A DNA stretch of 64,000 nucleotides, taken from positions 1,397,384 to 1,461,383 of the forward strand of contig JAAGOF010000088.1 in the NCBI GenBank assembly GCA_010645155.1. The letters are read 5' to 3'. Under the pieces are notes generated by a model. It was not told where the DNA came from and did no database searches. It saw nothing but the letters and a program-made list of their open reading frames with translations. Both the position numbers and the translations under genes were made by a program. Below are positions 24,401-34,817 of the stretch, one piece after another. This DNA is from Tigriopus japonicus (taxonomy: Eukaryota > Arthropoda > Copepoda > Harpacticoida > Harpacticidae). Position 1 is the stretch's first letter. Each line of letters opens with the position of its first letter.

Positions 24401-26748
24401 CACGTTTGTCAATTCCGTTCTTCGACCCTATGTGGACGTGTTCTCCTCCAAACCTCCAGATTGGCAGTCTTACATCAAGTTTTTCATCATTCCTCTGGGT
24501 AAGAAGAATCTTAGAGAATAAGTGCTAATCTTAAAAGTTCAGCTTTGGGTAAATTTATGGCCTGGTCGAACAATTCGCTTGAGCCTTGAGGATAACTGTG
24601 TGTAGTTGATAAAGCAAATCTTTGTGGGGATTTCCTAAGCGATCGTAGATCCCAACGTCCCATTGTTAAGAAAAGCCTCCGATTGACAAAAAGACAACAA
24701 GGAAAAGCGCCCTTATCTAACCACCACGTTCGTTCGATGCCTTTCTTTGCATTTGCAAGATCCACTATAGACACATTTTGGCCTCTATTTGAAATCCAAA
24801 CTCGTCTATATTTGCATAGTAAGTGCCACCCAGGGCCTCTTTAATGAGATCTAAGGCAACTCCTCACTTGGTCGTTTTAGGTGTCAACACCGTATCAAAA
24901 TACATCGGTAGTCACGATCCGACTTATTCATCCCTGTTCCTTCATGAATCATGGCGAGAGCTCCTCGAAAAAGCCGAGCCTGGTAAATCTGATGTCATCG
25001 AATTGGTATCGAGGATCAAACAATACCTCGATTGCCCAACGGAGTGCCTCCTCCATCTTCCCGTGGCTGAAGCCATGGTCACCTACAAAGAGAAGAGGTA
25101 ATTAGAGGCAACTCGTTCTCCAAAGGTTGATGATATCTTCATGTCCAACCTCTTTCCAGTTCGGATGAGGAGTCCACCAGCCAGGTATTCATTCCTTTTG
25201 TCAGCGATGTTCGAGTCGGAAGCGATGGCCATGGGAATCATTCCATTGATCTTGACGAAGTCTCATCCACTATGAGCATTGCGGGAACCGGAGGAAGTGG
25301 TTCCAATTTAGTGGGAAGCAATTCTGATCGCTTAATGAGTGAGGTTGGTTCTCCGGGCGCTTCAGGATCCAGCCTGACTGGGAGTGGAAATGCACGAGAT
25401 AAATTGTCTCCCCCTTCATCGCCTCACGTGGGAAAGGATGGGTAAATCACCGGAAAGACCCATTTCTGCGTCGTAAAACCTTTTGGTCACGGCTTTTTTT
25501 CTTTTAATTATTACAGACGAGCCGAGTTCTTTTCTGAGCCAGTGGACCTCCAACTGGATTACTGGATCCATGATTGTGCTTCCAATTCGAATAGCATGGG
25601 TTCAAATCTCGGTCCTGGGTCGAAACGTGGAGAAGGAAACTCCAAAAATGATGCCAAGAAGAGCTCCAAGGACGATTTGAAGAGCTCGATCAAAACGAGT
25701 ATTCGGTTCATGCAAATCCAGAAGTCCTCGTCAGGAGGAATCTACTTTGGGCCTGCTTTTGGCAACGAACCACCATTTTCTAGTTCGCCATCTAATAGTG
25801 GGATGGCTTGTACCTTCAGTATGCAATATTGGATCAAAGAAAAGAAACCAAAAAGTGAGTAGATCTTGGGGTTTGTGTCGTATCCACTCTCTTTCTCTTT
25901 CATTTTGAAACACTGTCAAATAGAGATGCTTCCAGGGAATTCCTAATTCAATTTCAAGTTTTAATACCTTTTCGTAACTTAAAGTCCTCTTTGAAAGTTG
26001 TTGGATTCATAATTTGGATTGGACCAAATTCGATTAACTGAACAAAAGACCGAGATAGAATCGCAATTTCGTTACTAAAGAAGCCCAAAGTTTTCTTTGA
26101 AATGAAGGCATCCAAGCTTGTGAAAAACATTGGCTGACAAAGAACTTTCTGCATTCTGAAGGATTGCTTCCAAAGGGGCTCTTCCTTCATTCATCCCCCT
26201 CCTCCTTTTCTTCGCCGCATCGGCAATGATGGATATCCTTCCGTCCGTTCATTGCCAAGATGCTGCTGGAAACCTTTTGAAATGCACCTCGTGATCCAGA
26301 ATGCATTTTTTCCAAGGACCCTCCTTAAGAGAAAGCACATTAATATTGGCTGTCACAACTCGATGGTGCCCTCAAACACACACATGAAATAAGTACCGAG
26401 TAAGTCAACAAATTGCTCCCTGTTTCCAGCCGTGATGCGCCTTGGGAAGAAGAAGGAAAAGGATGGCACCAACGACGTGAAGAGCCAGTCTGTAGATGGC
26501 ATCACAAGACTTATTTGTCTTTCGAAGGCCCAAAACCCACTCAAAGGTAAGTTTGCGTTGGCTTGAGTGAGTGAGCACTTCCCGCATTATAGCTGATTCT
26601 GTGGCTTTTTTACCCTTCAGTTCACATTGACGGTCTTGAGTGGCTTGGCGTTAAGTTCTTCCAACTGTCATCTCAGTGGCAAACCCACATCAAGTCATTT
26701 CCAATCGCGACGTTCCACACTGGATCAAACACTCAGACGGCGCTCTGA
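456..26748 (+). CDS. PACS: phosphofurin acidic cluster sorting protein (PACS), 16 coding exons
   Basis: PACS proteins are cytosolic connectors that bind acidic-cluster motifs in cargo such as furin and link them to coat adaptors for TGN, endosome and ER traffic. Coding exons: 456-715, 6054-6141, 9049-9138, 9493-9618, 10030-10179, 14597-14891, 17311-17496, 20944-21054, 21194-21438, 21612-21866, 24132-24498, 24881-25097, 25160-25441, 25517-25854, 26430-26546 and 26621-26748. They sum to 3,255 nt (1,084 aa), and every junction is GT-AG and in phase. Residues 1-66 are a Gly/Ser-rich head. Residues about 67-238 are the cargo-binding region (for example [35 protein letters not shown]). Residues 246-268 are an acidic Ser cluster, the usual CK2-type autoregulatory site. 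Residues 300-320 carry the conserved [13 protein letters not shown] block. Residues about 400-600 are low-complexity linker, and 603-1084 are the PACS C-terminal domain ending in [11 protein letters not shown]. The protein is longer than vertebrate PACS1 (about 960 aa) because of the linker. I start at 456 because its Kozak context is strong; the upstream in-frame GTG is not needed. One PACS gene, rather than PACS1/PACS2, is expected in an arthropod. Confidence 0.95.
716..6053 (+). other. PACS intron 1 (5.3 kb)
   Basis: This intron runs from a GTAAGA donor to a TTCCTTCCAG acceptor. I see no nested gene; open frames on both strands are short and unlike known proteins. TG-rich simple sequence lies around 1445-1505. 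A first intron this long is a usual place for enhancers, but I cannot point to a specific site. Confidence 0.7.
6142..9048 (+). other. PACS intron 2 (2.9 kb)
   Basis: Nothing coding is recognisable. There is a pyrimidine-rich CTTCC/TCTTC run at about 6180-6240 and a short TATATG run at 7378-7395. Standard donor and acceptor bound it. Confidence 0.65.
10180..14596 (+). other. PACS intron 5 (4.4 kb)
   Basis: No nested gene is supported. AT-rich stretches occur at 10,680-10,850 and 14,140-14,300. Two spots end in GGACACCC (near 10,844 and 11,032), which recalls transposon ends, but I found no matching inverted partner. Exons 5 and 6 join in phase across it, so no exon need be missing. Confidence 0.6.
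14892..17310 (+). other. PACS intron 6 (2.4 kb)
   Basis: No nested gene is recognisable. The open frame at about 15,619-16,077 has no family features. The intron carries a 22-bp imperfect direct repeat starting at 16,083 and 16,246 (listed separately). Confidence 0.6.
16083..16267 (+). repeat. short direct repeat pair bounding about 140 bp
   Basis: The segments 16083-16104 and 16246-16267 both begin GTTGCCA and end TTTTCTT, matching at 20 of 22 positions in the same orientation. The intervening DNA is A-rich. This could be a small tandem duplication or the two ends of a non-autonomous element. No clean target-site duplication was found. Confidence 0.4.
19922..19958 (+). repeat. GAT/GAC triplet microsatellite
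   Basis: A run of GATGATGAT shades into GACGAC and GAAGACGAC triplets. It lies inside PACS intron 7, so it is not translated. Confidence 0.8.
20291..20316 (+). repeat. GA-rich microsatellite
   Basis: A GAGAGA run is followed by GAAA units in PACS intron 7. GA tracts bind GAGA-type factors in some arthropods. No function is shown here. Confidence 0.8.
21867..24131 (+). other. PACS intron 10 (2.3 kb)
   Basis: Open frames on both strands (for example 23,466-23,798) have no recognisable domains and no splice support. I see only unique intronic sequence. Confidence 0.6.
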
Positions 26749-28200
26749 ATCCAAACCAATCCAACAAAATTGTAACCGTATTGGAGTGGAACACAGACTC
26801 TTCTTGGTCTCTTCCTCGTCATCCATCAAAAAAATCCTTGCTCGTAGCCTTGAAAAGGACTCTGAGTAACAACAAGTTCCCCTGTTTTGCATCTGAGAGT
26901 TGCTTTATAACATGCTTTCCCCACGCCCCCACCCCCTTTCCAAATTTTCTGGACTCGACTGTTCTTTAAAAAGAATATGTATTCCCCCTTGTTCTCTTTC
27001 GGCTCTTCAATGAAATATGAAATGGAATATTGTCTCAATGTATCACACATACACACACACTCTGATTGTCACCACGAGTACATTGGTACAAACTATTTTT
27101 GATATCTATATCCAACCCAGTCTCCATGGTTCTCTTGCCGAGTCCTCCTCGATCCCTTTGAAGTGGTATCATGAAGACATCCTTGAGCTCTCATTCTACT
27201 ACAAGCTCCAACCTGGCCCAAATTTGGATAGTAATTGTTGTTGGTTTCATGGGAACAAATGATTTGAGCTTTCAGACCACGCAGGACACACTTATTTTTG
27301 AGAACCTTCAAGTTTGTCTCTGTGTCTCAAAACCAACCCACCACCAACCCACCATCATCGCCATTCTCCAGTTTCGTGTTCTCAATACCTACCTTGAGCC
27401 AATTAAGGTCTTATTATTACCCATTGTTCAAGCCATAGTCACCCTGAAACACCTTATTGACCTTCCTTCCTTCACTGTAATTGTGAAGAAGGGAGTCGTC
27501 GTCGTCATCCTCCTCCTCCTCCTCCTTCACCTGGCACGCCTTAGTTGTCGGCTTTACGGCTGTTGATTAACACTGTCACTTCAGGATTAGTTAGCTTTGT
27601 TGAAATAGTTGACTTGTAGCAAGTCTTAAGCGAAAGAAATAGCCCTTTCTGTACAGATGTTCTTCTTCCCATTTTCAACCCCATCACCCTGATCGCCCAC
27701 TGCACAACAGCGACATTGGCTCAGTTCTCAATGTATCATCCAACCGGTTTCAAGATTGTTCAGCGTTCCCCAAATGAGTCTGTTCGAATTCCCGCTTTCA
27801 CCCCTCCGCCCTCATTCGCTTAAGTGCAAGCTTTGCAAGACCAAACTTTAAATGACAGAAGCAATTCCTTACACATATCAACCAATGCTCCAGACAGTTT
27901 TGGGTGATAGCTCTGGCTCTCAATGAAGAAACATTACAACTTAATGCACCCCTACTCTCCTGGGTTAGTATGTAGATCTGGCAATAATTATAAGCTTCAT
28001 ATACTGAAAGCCGTCTACCTTACAAGTATGATTGGTTCATTTCAATTGGTGATATTTGGTTCCGAAATCAAACAAACGAGTATACTCATGTTTTACTTAA
28101 GACTTATTTGCAAAGAAAAACCAAGTCTTCACCGCCGCTTCCGATATTCCAGCAACTCTATCTGGTGACCCTGATCAAATCCGTAACTCGTACTGGAAAT
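26749..28200 (+). other. PACS 3' UTR and downstream flank
   Basis: This begins right after the PACS stop. It contains a short CA run (about 27,049-27,062) and a CCT-rich triplet run at 27,507-27,528. No clear AATAAA was seen in the first few hundred bases, so the polyadenylation site is not placed. The 131-codon open frame at 27,171-27,566 looks non-coding: it has no domain and includes a simple-repeat stretch of Leu. Confidence 0.45.
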
Positions 28201-29218
28201 TTTCAAACATTATGCCGCCATTTTATCTGCCCATAGTTGAAACGAGTAAACCAACGTCAATGTTATTCTTTATTTTAGTCCCTAGTTTCATTGTGATCAT
28301 TTCGTGCACTGTTCAGGCTCTGTCAGAGCCCCTCTTTGAGATCTGACTAATATGGCTTTGTATTGCTTGCATGTTGATGTGTAAATTGAGAGTTCATTGC
28401 AAAAAAAACAACCACACATGTTTCGTGAACGAATACGATACTTCCAATATGAATTACCATTAGTACTACAGAACTGTTACAATTATTACAATCTTACGGC
28501 AACCATACTTGGCCACTATCTATATCTGATCACGTGATTAGTGACAAAAGAATTAAGCCATGTATTGTTCCCCCAAAAAAGCATAATTAAATTTTATGCC
28601 AGACCGATGTTGTGTATTTTTTGATCTACTTATAATAATGATGACAATGGTGTGGTTAGAATTACACCCTCAAGGGAATTATTCCCGTAGAACAAGCATT
28701 CCATTGATTAAGAGTAAGATAGAAGACAACCTAACAATATATGCCGAAACAGTATCCAAATTAGAATCGTTATTTAGGTTATTGGTAGTGCTGCACTATA
28801 GCAGAAGCAACATACAGTAGTCCAAATATTTAAGAAGTATTTACTATGAAGGTGCCAACATATTTCAGTAAGAAATCGGTCGTGACATGTTTCAAATGTT
28901 TTGCCACCAAAAAGTTTTTGCAATTATTTATAGAGAGAACTACTGATCAGGTTAAATAATATTTCCAATAAACCGCCGTGTTTTAAAAGGCTAATAAATA
29001 CCAGCAAGCAATTGACGAAGAACATAACAAATTTTCACTTCATATAAGTTCAAAATCATTTAGTAATTGTAAGATCTCCGTACAGGCCAAAGGGAAAATT
29101 GCGTCAATGACGACAAAGTTCGTCAAACATTGCGTTGGAAAAAGGCCCACCTTTTTTATATTTTAGCATTTAATCAAACCGCAAAACAAATCAAATAAAA
29201 ATATTTAATAAAAAAATA

Positions 29219-29247
29219 TGATATCCATGCTGAAGCAATGGATATCA
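29219..29247. repeat. perfect 10-bp-stem hairpin
   Basis: TGATATCCAT at 29219-29228 is the exact reverse complement of ATGGATATCA at 29238-29247, with a nine-base loop. It is too short for a miRNA precursor and may be a piece of a decayed element. Confidence 0.5.
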
Positions 29248-31021
29248 AATGAAGGGGGAGACTTGCATCTATCCTTAGTATCGTTATCATCTTGATTGAA
29301 CCCAGTTTGCCCTGGCATTAGTTTTCAAATTAGAAACACTTCGCAACACGAAAATGGGAGTGAAATTCGACAACAGAAATTGAAAGTCGGAGCCTCTTTG
29401 TCGACTACATGGAAGAACTCAGATTAGGTACGAATAATATTAAAAATGCATATTTCTTTTATGTTCGCAATGTACCTCAAATAGCTCATTTTAATGCCCT
29501 AGTTGAGTATGATTTTCAACTTGAATTTCAAATCCCCAAAAGGTGCCAAAAAACGAGTCTTCCCTTTATTTAAACTTGGTTTCAATTCCAAGCAAGTTGG
29601 AACAAGTTTATCAGATCCAAGAAGGAATTCCTACTATAAATGATACACCAAGTGTCCCCCTAAAATCACTGCTTTAGGGAAGATATAAAAACCTTGTTGA
29701 AATCCAGTTTAGCACTTACACCTTTTATTTTTTAAAGTTACTTGTAAAGATTATTTTTTGCCTTAAAGTTCACCGATGCAGCCAAAAAAACTACCGATGA
29801 TTCCTGGAAGCTTTGTCGATGAGGCTCCAACAATGATTGACCACTTTAACAACTTCCGACAAGCTAAGAGTAAGATGTGTTTTATTTCACGAAATTTCTT
29901 GGTTCAACAACGCTACTTTTAGTTATTAGAACTTTTCAAAGAGATTAAGTGAAACATTTACCTGATGAAATAAGTTATGACTCAGCTTTACCAATGGAAT
30001 TCCTTGCTTGTTTTCGCGTTAATTACTCCGTTGGGAGGGTTTAAGGATATTTTTACATTCAAAATACATTTAAAAGCGACTCCATTCTCGATTGATACTA
30101 ATGGAGGCCAAGGAGTTTTAGGGCGAAAAGAAACAACCCAGTAAGTCTTTTTTTAAACCAAATGGGAACATCTTTCTTTCTGGTGATAAAAGGTTTGCAG
30201 TAGATGGCGTTTAAGATGAAAAATATTGTTTACCTTTTTTTACAACTGATTGAATTTTTTTAAAGTGTCTTATTTCTTTCAAATCAATTATATAAAAAGG
30301 TTTTTAAGGTGTAACAATACAGCGGCGAGTGTAACAATACCCCCCCCCCGCGCAACATAACATTTTCAAAAATTTTACTGCTTTCTTCTTATGATTTTTG
30401 AAAAGTCATGTCATTTGTGGGATCATTTAACTCGGAGAAGCATATGCAGCTTTAAAGTGTGATCTCGAATTACAGGATTTTTTCGTGGCGCTTTAAATAA
30501 AGAGGAAATCGTCGACCAAATATGTTTGGCCATCACTCTGAACTCTAAAAATAGCGATAAATAACCAATAAGATCATGGGTTTTTTAATTTCAGCTTCCA
30601 AATGACCATCAGTCGCTTGAGGAGTGAGGAAAAGAAGTGCAAGCTCCTGTGTCGAAAGTAAGAGGCAATCAACACAATGTTCGCTATTTTAATTTAAGCC
30701 TGAATCGACAATCGGAACATGGATGAAAAAGTTGCATATCCAATTGCAAGAACTTGAAAAACATTTTCTTCATTTAAAGCGTTGGGAATTGCAAAAACGA
30801 CCTCTAGTCTTCCTTATTTTTTGCCTCAACCCTCAGAGTATTAAAATTGGAAAAGAATATTTGATGATTCCAAAGGGAGTTTCTTTTACACCGCAAATCG
30901 ACTACAAAAGAACTATCATTCCGCTAAACACTCTGTCAAATGGTGAGCGGGGATTTTAATTATAAGTTAGGAGATTGAATCTTTTTTCTCTCTTCTTTAT
31001 CGGGCTCCTTCATTGTTCAAC

Positions 31022-31192
31022 TTGTTACCCATTAGTCTTCGTCGGGAATAAGTAGGAGCTGATCCTCTAACAGCATTTAAGGCAGGATTGGACAATTTTT
31101 TGAATACTTTTCCTGACCAACCCACTATTCAAGGGTTGTACAGATCTGCCAACAGTAACTCATTGGTAGATCAAATTTCATATAAACGGTAA
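31022..31192 (+). mobile_element. non-LTR retrotransposon (LINE) ORF2 C-terminal remnant
   Basis: In the frame ending TAA at 31190, the translation contains LTAFKAGLDNFLNTFPDQP followed by RSANSNSLVDQ. That pattern (FK..LD.FL...PDQP, then a short tail with NSLVDQ) is, from memory, the usual C-terminus of crustacean CR1/L2-like reverse-transcriptase ORFs. An in-frame TAA at 31049-31051 and the absence of the catalytic domain upstream mark it as dead. A CGCAATAAAG tail follows at about 31,280. Family assignment is from recall. Confidence 0.5.
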
Positions 31193-31330
31193 TTTTATAA
31201 ACTATATTAATCATTAACAATCTTTACAGGGAATCCCATTCCTTGTAGCGGTATTAAAAAAATATTTTATCAAGGGTTTTCGCAATAAAGCCAATAGAGT
31301 TGGTTTGGTTTTTTTACATCTGACTTGATG

Positions 31331-32256
31331 CATTGTACTTCATACACTCTCAACATATCGAGGCCTGTGAGTTAGTGGTGACATACCGCCTTGCAACCTT
31401 TCGTCCTCGCTCTCGTTGTCGTTGTGCCTCTCTTGATACATGTACACGAACTTTGATACTGTAAGCGGTCCGGCCTTCTTCTCTGTAGGCCATGTTGCCC
31501 TCTGGTGACAGCTGTTGCTAGTATTAGACAAAGTCAAATCAGCAGAGACATTGCCCACCTTCTTTGAAAGGCTATCGGGTAGGCCTTCTTTATGTGGTCT
31601 CGTCTTAGGGCTCATTTTCTCTTGTTAGGGCCCAACAAGCGAGAGGGCGAGAGAGCCAGTGGGTCTGTTGGCTGATGAAGGCATTAAACTCCAGCTCCAC
31701 GCAATGGTGTTGTTCAAGTTTGAAGGAGCGTTTGGAACGCGTTGGGGGAAAGGACCCTTTTTGAGTCCATGGCCAGTAGCGGCCGCGTAGAGGAGTATCT
31801 TGGAAGAAATAGGAGAGGCTTTCTCCAAATTGGCCAAGTTTCTTTCTTTCTCTCACATCCTCCTCTACTTTGTCGTGCTGCCTTCTCTCTCTCTATTTCC
31901 CCAAATTCACTCTCCGCCTGCTTCGTCCTTGTGTGTGAAGTATGTGAGTGAGTGTGTGATATTCTCTTTCGTCTTCCTTGGATGAATAGATGGCCATTGA
32001 GAGACGAAGAGATGCTAAGAGACGAATTTCAGTCTTGCTCTTTTTAATACACACTCACATTGGGGTCAACAGCATGATCTTGAAACATCATCTCTAGTCA
32101 TCTCAGCTCGAAAGTTCGACAAATCGACTCGAACATCTGGCAGTTGTGCGCGATATCGCGGAACGAACGGAAGACGTGGGTGACCATTATTGCTTGTGAA
32201 TCTGCTCGTCCCAGCCTTTCAAAGTGCCAGGCAAGATTACGACTGTCAACAGCAAG
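31331..32256 (+). other. promoter and 5' UTR region of the G-beta-5 gene
   Basis: Composition returns to normal here, with CT-rich stretches (31,830-31,990). No coding sequence is supported. The frame that runs into the GNB5 start from 32,224 begins with GTG, so the first ATG, at 32,257, is preferred. Transcription start not placed. Confidence 0.4.
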
Positions 32257-33459
32257 ATGGCATCTTCGGCTGGGGCGCATGGAGGTGGGGACAATGCCAA
32301 TGCCAACACCACTGGGAGTGCAGGGGGTGGAGCCCAACAAACCGAAGAGCCAAGTATCGAAGACCTTCAACGCGAGATTGAGCACTTGAAACGGAAAATT
32401 GCCGAGGAGAGAGCCAAACTTTGCGACAAGACCACAGCCCAGGTGTCCGATGCTCTGGAGCCCATCCAGGGGTTGAACATCAAGGTGCGGCGCAGTCTGA
32501 AAGGGCACAACGCTAAGGTACTGTGTTTGGATTGGTGCTCGGACAAGCGACATCTGGTATCATCCTCCCAAGACGGAAAACTTATCGTTTGGGATGCCTT
32601 CACTACAAACAAAGAACACGCCGTCACCATGCCCACCACTTGGGTCATGGCATGCGCCTATGGACCATCAGGTAATGTAGTAGCATGTGGCGGTCTAGAC
32701 AACAAGGTGACTGTATACCCTCTCACTTTGGATGAGGATGTGGCCACCAAGAAGAAGACCGTGGGCACACATACCAGCTACATGTCGTGCTGCCTATTCC
32801 CCGGGTCGGATAATCAGGTACTCACAGGATCTGGGGATGCCACTTGCGCTCTGTGGGACGTTGAATCAGGGCAAGTCCTCCAAAGCTTCCATGGACATAG
32901 TGCGGATGTGATGTCCGTAGATTTGGCGCCGGGTCCAAATCCGAATACCTTCGTCTCAGGGGTAAGCAGTTGTGGGATTTAGATCTCCCTATACTAATTT
33001 CATTCCATGATTTGAGCTGGAAAATAACCCCGTCCATTTCAGTCTTGCGATAAGATGGCCTTCGTGTGGGACATGCGCACTGGAAACTACGTCCAATACT
33101 TTGAAGGTCACGAGTCTGACATCAACGCAGTCAAGTTCCATCCAAGCGGAGATGCCATCGGCACCGGGTCAGACGATGCCTCGTGTCGACTCTTTGACCT
33201 ACGAGCCGATCGTGAGGTTGCCAAGTACACCAAAGAGTCCATACTGTTTGGGGTCAATGCCATTGACTTCTCGACCTCAGGCCGGATCCTCTTTGCGGGC
33301 TACAATGACTACGCCGTGAATATGTGGGATACGTTAAAGACTCACCGAATAGCCATGCTCTACGGCCACGAGAACCGCGTTTCAAGTCTCAAGTGCTCAC
33401 CAGATGGCACTGCCATCGCAACCGGGTCTTGGGATTATTCCTTAAAGATCTGGGCCTGA
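32257..33459 (+). CDS. GNB5: guanine nucleotide-binding protein subunit beta-5 (WD40)
   Basis: G-beta-5 is the atypical G-beta that pairs with the GGL domain of R7-family RGS proteins rather than a normal G-gamma. In neurons and sensory cells it speeds G-alpha(i/o) shut-off. Exons 32257-32961 and 33043-33459 join in phase 0 across an 81-bp GT-AG intron, giving 373 aa. Residues 1-31 are an Ala/Gly/Asn-rich head. Residues about 32-60 form the N-terminal coiled coil ([20 protein letters not shown]). Residues 80-373 form a seven-blade WD40 propeller, with clear GH...WD pairs in most blades and the end LKIWA. G-beta-5-type signatures include [41 protein letters not shown] and [11 protein letters not shown]. 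Length fits the family (353-395 aa in human). The intron is very short, suggesting a compact genome. Confidence 0.97.
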
Positions 33460-34817
33460 TCCTCTTAGTTTAGAACAAAGTGGGATCTTTCCTTTAAGAC
33501 AACAAAGGAGAGCTTACATAATGGCTGCGGATAGTGCCTGGGTTTTAGTCCAACGAGTCAACTTGAAAAGGGGTAACATGTATCAAAATGTCTTTGCAGC
33601 CCTCTACATTCCGTATTGTGAACTAACTACCCCTCAAATTGGAGTTCAACCTGTTTTGGAAATATGTGCGCTTTTGTACGATTGAAAGCTCTCCCGTGCT
33701 AAATGTACTCTCGTCCTGTCATTTCTGCATCTTGCACATCGCACAAAGTTCTGCAACCCAGAACTGACTGGTCTAATACTCAGCAGAAATAGTCAGTGCG
33801 TGGAATTTACAATATTACAATGTATTCCATTGATCGTGAGGTCACAATTAGATTGACCATCTCTTACGGGTTCTTTAATTATCCCCCAACTGATGCAGTT
33901 ATTCAAGCTATTCATTTGAACCAAAAGATCCGTTTCCATTCAAATTCACCACATACCCAGCATACCGACCTTGCCTCGAAAACTACCACTTAACGTGAAA
34001 TTTACAACAAACCATTCAGTTTCAGTTTCCAACTCATTCAAAAATGTGCGTGCAATAATCAAGTGAATGAACCTAATGCCGATTTTTACATCGTCATTGA
34101 ATTATTGAGGGCCTCCAACTTGATGAAAATTCCCAAAGTGAGGTAAAGCTCGAGGGAATTCCTCCCTTTCCGAAGTTAAGAGTATTAACACATGATTGAT
34201 AATTGATAATTCACATTAAAAACCGTTACCTAGCGGTATGGATATGTAATTTACTCTCATTTGCATTTAGATGTATCAATAAATATGAATTGTTCCAAGA
34301 ATCAACTGTCTCTCACTTCAGGTTCCACCGACCTTCAGGCGCATGAAGAGCTTGTATTGATTTAACAAAGTTTTCTCGTTTTGAAGCCAGGTTTTAAGGA
34401 GACTGAGGCACGGTCGGGAAGAATACAAGGAGAGGGAATGTTCCAGAGATCATCATGGATCACTTGCTTTGATGAAAACGAGAAGCCCCTCCTTGGATCA
34501 AAGAGCATGAGTGGGCGTAAAAACTTCATTAGACTGATAGACCCGTTGGTTGGACCCCACCCAAAAAGGTTCAAATCAAGAGCCATACTACTCACACACA
34601 GAAAAAAAGAAATCTCTGTCAAAGGTTACTTCAAAGCTCAGTCTCCGTGAGCCTGAATATGGTTTCTCTGTGTCAAGGATTTCAGTGTCTTTCTAACTGA
34701 GTTGCCTAGGTTGTTCCAATCCTCTTCTTTACCCGAAGACATGGGGTAAAAGCCAACCACAAATAAAGGTTCTCACTTCCATTTTACGGCTTCAGCCATT
34801 CTAATCGAGGAGTAACC
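33460..34817 (+). other. intergenic region between G-beta-5 and the four-TM gene
   Basis: This probably contains the G-beta-5 3' UTR. A canonical AATAAA lies at 34,278-34,283. The open frame at 34,381-34,650 has no recognisable domain. The last part before 34,818 should be the leader of the next gene. Confidence 0.45.
34278..34283 (+). terminator. candidate polyadenylation signal for G-beta-5
   Basis: AATAAA sits about 820 bases after the G-beta-5 stop and about 530 bases before the next gene on the same strand. Placement is by motif only. Confidence 0.3.

Larger units (their letters stand above)
28200..31330. other. AT-rich, transposon-like intergenic island
   Basis: Base composition drops sharply compared with the PACS and GNB5 flanks. 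The island holds several short protein-like fragments in the + direction: about 29,770-29,880; 30,594-30,656, which has a TTTCAG acceptor, a GTAAGA donor and a Lys/Arg-rich peptide; and 30,723-30,959. It also has a poly-C run near 30,341-30,350, a perfect hairpin at 29,219-29,247, and a LINE C-terminal remnant at 31,022-31,192. I read it as a graveyard of decayed mobile elements. The upstream fragments are not assigned to a family. Confidence 0.45.

Noticed and set aside
27171..27566. 131-codon frame downstream of PACS
   Set aside because: It lies in the likely 3' UTR, includes a simple-repeat Leu run and resembles no protein.
32098..32648. Minus-strand frames antisense to G-beta-5
   Set aside because: These are shadows of the strongly conserved WD40 coding frame.
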